A stretch of DNA of 52,370 bases from Sciscionella sediminilitoris (lineage in GTDB: Bacteria; Actinomycetota; Actinomycetes; Mycobacteriales; Pseudonocardiaceae), in assembly GCF_000737195.2 (NCBI RefSeq), contig NZ_JALM01000049.1, positions 1 through 52,370 of the forward strand, in the 5' to 3' direction. The notes beneath the pieces were generated by a model. The model was not told the origin of the DNA. It made no database searches and saw only the letters and a program-made list of their open reading frames with translations. Position numbers and translations under genes: made by a program. Shown piece after piece: positions 50,014-52,370 of the stretch; the first letter of the stretch is position 1, and each line of letters begins with the position of its first letter.

Positions 50014-50244
50014 TCACTGTTCCGGGGGAAGGGCCGGTTTCTCATGGTCCTTCGCGTTCTCATGGTCCTCCGCGCGGGTCCGGGGCGCGTTCCAGCCCTC
50101 GACGACTGGGTCGTCGTCGGCGGGTGGTTCAGGGTCGAGGAAGGGGTCGGAGCGGGACGGGCGGTTACCGCGGACCAGTCCCTCGGTCTCGTGCGCCAAT
50201 TCGTCGTCGACTCGAGCACTGTGCTTGCTGTTCTCTCGTTGCAT
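50014..50244 (-). CDS. Conserved small hydrophilic protein (76 aa)
   Basis: A 76-residue, very hydrophilic protein with VDDELAHETEGLVRGNRPSR and DPEPPADDDP segments, matching an actinobacterial family of small disordered proteins that typically begin S-K-H-x-x-R-x-D-D-x-L-x-H-E-T-E-G-L. Function unknown. GGAGGTGG is 3 bases before the ATG. A stress-type promoter lies at 50280-50305. It is the first gene of a two-gene unit with DUF2795. Confidence 0.7.
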   Translation of the reverse strand: MQRENSKHSARVDDELAHETEGLVRGNRPSRSDPFLDPEPPADDDPVVEGWNAPRTRAEDHENAKDHEKPALPPEQ

Positions 50245-50279
50245 CGGCCACCTCCGCTGTATCGGTTTCCATGCCCGGA

Positions 50280-50305
50280 ATACCCGGTGACGGTGCGGGA
50301 TAACC
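50280..50305 (-). promoter_or_regulatory. SigB/F-like promoter of the 76-aa/DUF2795 unit
   Basis: On the minus strand GGTT (50302-50305), 16 bases, GGGTAT (50280-50285). Confidence 0.5.
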
Positions 50306-50400
50306 CGCCGCTCTCGATTGCTGGCCGCGGCAGGGCGGAAGTCTTCGCCGACAGTGTCGTGTCTCCCTGTCCTGAAGAGGGGAGCGGTGGGCTCATGTCC

Positions 50401-51018
50401 TCACGGTGGCGACGGCGCGTGTGCGGTCAGCACGAGCGCGGGCGTGATGTGCCGCCACGCGATTCCGAGGCGGAGATCTCGGAACCGGGATCTTACCTGC
50501 CGGAGGAAGCCGCGGCCGGTACGTCGGCACAGACTGGCGAGAGTGAGCAGCGTGACGAATGTTCCGTCCCGGGCCAGCACGACACCAATACCTGTGAGCA
50601 GCACCTCGCGACGGGCCGGCGCCAGTAGCGCCCACGGCAACGTGGCCACCACAGCGTCGGCAGGCGGCAGTCCTCGTGCTGCGGCGAGCTGGGGCAACAG
50701 CGCACTGTCGGCGGCGACCACTTCCACATCGGGCCGTTGTGCTTGCAGAGCTGCGGCCAGGTGGCGGTCGACCTCAACGGCGATGATCCTGCTCTCGGCC
50801 ATGAGTCCATCGCGCAGCGCCTGGGTAACCGGACCGGTGCCCGCGCCGAGCTCGATCACCATGGCGGTCCTGGTCACTGGCAGCGCGCGCGTCAGCCGTC
50901 GGGCACAGCATCGTGAGCTCGGAGTGACCGCGCCGACCGAACGTGGCGAACGCGCCAGTGCTCGCCACAGCACAGCGAGACCCGGGCGGCAGGCCCGGCC
51001 TGCGATCACCGTGTGCAT
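50401..51018 (-). CDS. SAM-dependent methyltransferase (phospholipid/rRNA-adenine type)
   Basis: A 205-residue methyltransferase with the layout of PmtA-like phospholipid N-methyltransferases: FWRAL-like WRALARSPRSVGAVTPSSRCCARRL at the N-terminus, then VIELGAGTGPVTQALRDGL (motif I, about residues 53-71), IIAVEVDRHLAAAL and VVATLPWALL (motif IV-like). The SPRSVGAVTPSS opening is characteristic and differs from true KsgA enzymes. It may modify a membrane lipid. GGAG lies 5 bases before the ATG at 51018. The promoter probably lies within or next to the 44-base palindrome upstream. Confidence 0.75.
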   Translation of the reverse strand: MHTVIAGRACRPGLAVLWRALARSPRSVGAVTPSSRCCARRLTRALPVTRTAMVIELGAGTGPVTQALRDGLMAESRIIAVEVDRHLAAALQAQRPDVEVVAADSALLPQLAAARGLPPADAVVATLPWALLAPARREVLLTGIGVVLARDGTFVTLLTLASLCRRTGRGFLRQVRSRFRDLRLGIAWRHITPALVLTAHAPSPP

Positions 51019-51045
51019 AACGACTCCGCTCTTTCCTGCGGTGAT

Positions 51046-51089
51046 CTTGATCCGGCGGCTACCGGGTACCCGGTAGCCGCCGGATCAAG
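51046..51089. repeat. Perfect 44-bp palindrome between divergent genes
   Basis: The 22-base arm CTTGATCCGGCGGCTACCGG (plus GT) is followed immediately by its exact reverse complement, centred at 51067/51068, with no spacer. It lies upstream of both the methyltransferase and ctaD, so it is not a 3' terminator for either. It contains the -10 motif GGGTACCC at its centre. It could be an operator for a dimeric regulator, a cruciform or a 5'-leader hairpin. Confidence 0.85.
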
Positions 51090-51091
51090 CC
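51066..51091 (-). promoter_or_regulatory. Possible SigB/F-like promoter of methyltransferase gene
   Basis: On the minus strand GGCT (51088-51091), 16 bases, GGGTAC (51066-51071), lying within the palindrome. The -35 fits only GNNT. Confidence 0.3.
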
Positions 51092-51115
51092 GGCTCATGC
51101 CGTTTGCGTGCGCAG

Positions 51116-51140
51116 GTTTGCCAGCCGTGCTTGAGGGTAC
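51116..51140 (+). promoter_or_regulatory. SigB/F-type promoter of ctaD
   Basis: GTTT (51116-51119), 15 bases, GGGTAC (51135-51140). A perfect match; the leader to the ATG at 51175 is about 27 bases and has GGGAGG. Confidence 0.65.
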
Positions 51141-51174
51141 GACGAGGTAACCGATCCAGCCAGGGAGGACTCGT

Positions 51175-52370
51175 ATGGCGCAGACGGCTCCCGCGCCGGT
51201 CCCGGTGCGCTCAGCCCACCGGCGCGTCCAGGCAGGGCAGGGGATCACCAGAGTCCTGCGGACGACCGACCCCAAGGACATCGGGGTGCAGTATCTGGCG
51301 ACCGCGTTCGCGTTCTTCGTGGTGGGCGGGATCATGGCGTTGCTGATGCGTACCGAGCTGGCCCGGCCGGGTCTGCAGTTCCTGTCCCAGGAGCAGTACA
51401 ACCAGCTGTTCACTATGCACGGCACGATAATGCTGCTGCTCTACGCCACGCCTACTTTGTTCGGTTTCGCGAACTGTGTCCTGCCGATCCAGCTCGGGGC
51501 GCCCGACGTGGCATTTCCCCGCCTCAATTCGCTGTCCTTCTGGCTGTTCGCCTTCGGCGGGGTGATCGTCCTCGCCGGTTTTCTCACTCCGGGGGGAGCG
51601 GCCGATTTCGGGTGGACCGCTTATACGCCGCTGGCGTCCGCGACACATTCCCCTGGTTTGGGCGGGAACCTGTGGATCACCGGGCTGATCGTGTCTGGCC
51701 TCGGCACGATCCTGGGCGCGGTGAACATGGTGACCACAGTGGTGTGTCTCCGGGGGCCCGGTATGACGATGTTCCGGATGTCGATGTTCGGCTGGAACAT
51801 CCTGGCCACCTCGATCCTGATCCTGCTGGCCTTCCCGATCCTGACCGCGGCGCTGTTCGGTCTGCTCGCGGACCGCAACATCGGCGCCCATGTTTTCGAT
51901 CCGGCCAACGGTGGAGCGGTGCTGTGGCAACACATGTTCTGGTTCTTCGGGCACCCCGAGGTCTATATCGTCGCGCTGCCGTTCTTCGGGATCGTCACCG
52001 AGATCATTCCGGTGTTCTCCCGAAAACCGCTCTATGGTTACAAAGGGATGGTGTTCGCCACGCTCGGTATCACCGCGCTCTCGGCGACTGTCTGGGCGCA
52101 CCACATGTTCGCCACGGGTGCGGTGCTGCTGCCGTTCTTCTCGTTCATGACCTTCCTGATCGCGGTGCCCACCGGGGTGAAGTTCTTCAACTGGATCGGC
52201 ACAATGTGGAAGGGGCAGCTGACCTTCGAGACACCGATGTTGTTCTCGATCGGTTTTCTGGTGACCTTCCTCTTCGGCGGCCTCACCGGGGTGATTCTGG
52301 CTTCGCCGCCGCTGGATTTCCAGGTCACCGACACCTATTTCGTGGTCGCGCACTTCCACTACGTGCTGTT
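51175..52370 (+). CDS. ctaD: Cytochrome c oxidase subunit I, 5' part
   Basis: The first 398 codons of an aa3-type oxidase subunit I, cut by the window end. It is a polytopic membrane protein catalysing oxygen reduction at a heme a3-CuB centre. MHGTIMLLL carries a low-spin heme His. [17 protein letters not shown] has the CuB His and cross-linked Tyr. [11 protein letters not shown] supplies the His pair, and [10 protein letters not shown] holds the heme a3 and heme a ligands near the end. GGGAGG is 6 bases before the ATG at 51175. The promoter is of the stress type (51116-51140) and a 44-base palindrome lies just upstream. A stress-induced extra copy of ctaD is likely, since respiratory genes usually have a vegetative promoter. 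Confidence 0.92.
   Translation, partial: MAQTAPAPVPVRSAHRRVQAGQGITRVLRTTDPKDIGVQYLATAFAFFVVGGIMALLMRTELARPGLQFLSQEQYNQLFTMHGTIMLLLYATPTLFGFANCVLPIQLGAPDVAFPRLNSLSFWLFAFGGVIVLAGFLTPGGAADFGWTAYTPLASATHSPGLGGNLWITGLIVSGLGTILGAVNMVTTVVCLRGPGMTMFRMSMFGWNILATSILILLAFPILTAALFGLLADRNIGAHVFDPANGGAVLWQHMFWFFGHPEVYIVALPFFGIVTEIIPVFSRKPLYGYKGMVFATLGITALSATVWAHHMFATGAVLLPFFSFMTFLIAVPTGVKFFNWIGTMWKGQLTFETPMLFSIGFLVTFLFGGLTGVILASPPLDFQVTDTYFVVAHFHYVL

Noticed and set aside
51046-51089. The palindrome as a bidirectional terminator
   Set aside because: It lies 5' of both neighbouring genes, which diverge from it. No convergent 3' ends are present.
51211-52359. Minus-strand open frame of 382 codons
   Set aside because: Antisense of ctaD. 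The translation is an implausible mix of Glu, His, Arg and Gln with no family match.
1-52370. CRISPR arrays, tRNA/rRNA genes, insertion sequences, integrases
   Set aside because: No regularly spaced direct repeats, no tRNA-like T-loop context and no transposase or integrase motifs were noticed by eye. A covariance-model search would be needed for certainty.

Overview
The window is high-GC DNA with the gene stock of a mycelial or soil actinobacterium. DUF6292, DUF5313, DUF3040, DUF2795 and DUF5709-like proteins, a bacterial Ku with separate LigD modules, and an Rv2629-like protein all point to Pseudonocardiales. That placement is inferred from protein families, not from a marker gene. No rRNA, tRNA, CRISPR array, insertion sequence or prophage gene was recognised.

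Layout. About 0-7 kb: a Cys-rich zinc-type protein, a stand-alone LigD phosphoesterase (PE) module, small stress-type proteins (DUF3040, a KGG-like repeat protein, DUF6292), an esterase, and two clearly broken genes (an epimerase-type SDR with two frameshifts and an SDR with three lesions). 7-12 kb: an aromatic-acid-exporter-like protein, DUF5313, an AI-2E family exporter and an EamA/NIPA-like permease. 12-17.3 kb: a STAS/DUF6292 pair, then a four-gene operon (acyl-CoA dehydrogenase-like, PIG-L deacetylase, methyltransferase, glycosyltransferase) divergent from an FAD-dependent reductase. 17.4-20.7 kb: an ATP-grasp ligase abutting a CocE-type hydrolase. 21-28 kb: a four-gene operon (FAD/Fe-S oxidase, GH15, SDR, enolase-superfamily enzyme) divergent from a pyruvate-oxidase-like ThDP enzyme. 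30.8-36.3 kb: an Rv2629-like protein, succinate-semialdehyde dehydrogenase, an HhH glycosylase, a DUF5709-like protein and an aconitase lacking one cluster cysteine. 36-41.4 kb: two STAS proteins, then a split NHEJ set (ligase, polymerase, Ku, and a tiny Cys-rich protein coupled to Ku). 41-48.3 kb: transketolase-transaldolase-DJ-1 divergent from beta-phosphoglucomutase-GH65. 48-52.4 kb: a P450, small stress proteins, a methyltransferase and the 5' part of ctaD.

The unifying signal is regulatory. Most transcription units are preceded by the same promoter type, GNNT (best form GTTT), then 15-16 bases, then GGGTAC/T/G. This is the class read by SigB/SigF-type general-stress sigma factors in Streptomyces and Mycobacterium. 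In six genes, plus one weaker case, the GGGTA element ends 9-10 bases before the start codon, which predicts leaderless mRNAs. I read the window as a general-stress/stationary-phase island combining DNA-end repair, trehalose/glucan and central-carbon rerouting, redox enzymes and STAS-type regulators.

The best candidates for undescribed biology are the PIG-L/methyltransferase/glycosyltransferase operon, the ATP-grasp/hydrolase pair, the Ku-coupled Cys-rich miniprotein, and a perfect 44-bp palindrome upstream of ctaD. Start sites were chosen from Shine-Dalgarno or promoter spacing, and all family calls are by motif recognition only.
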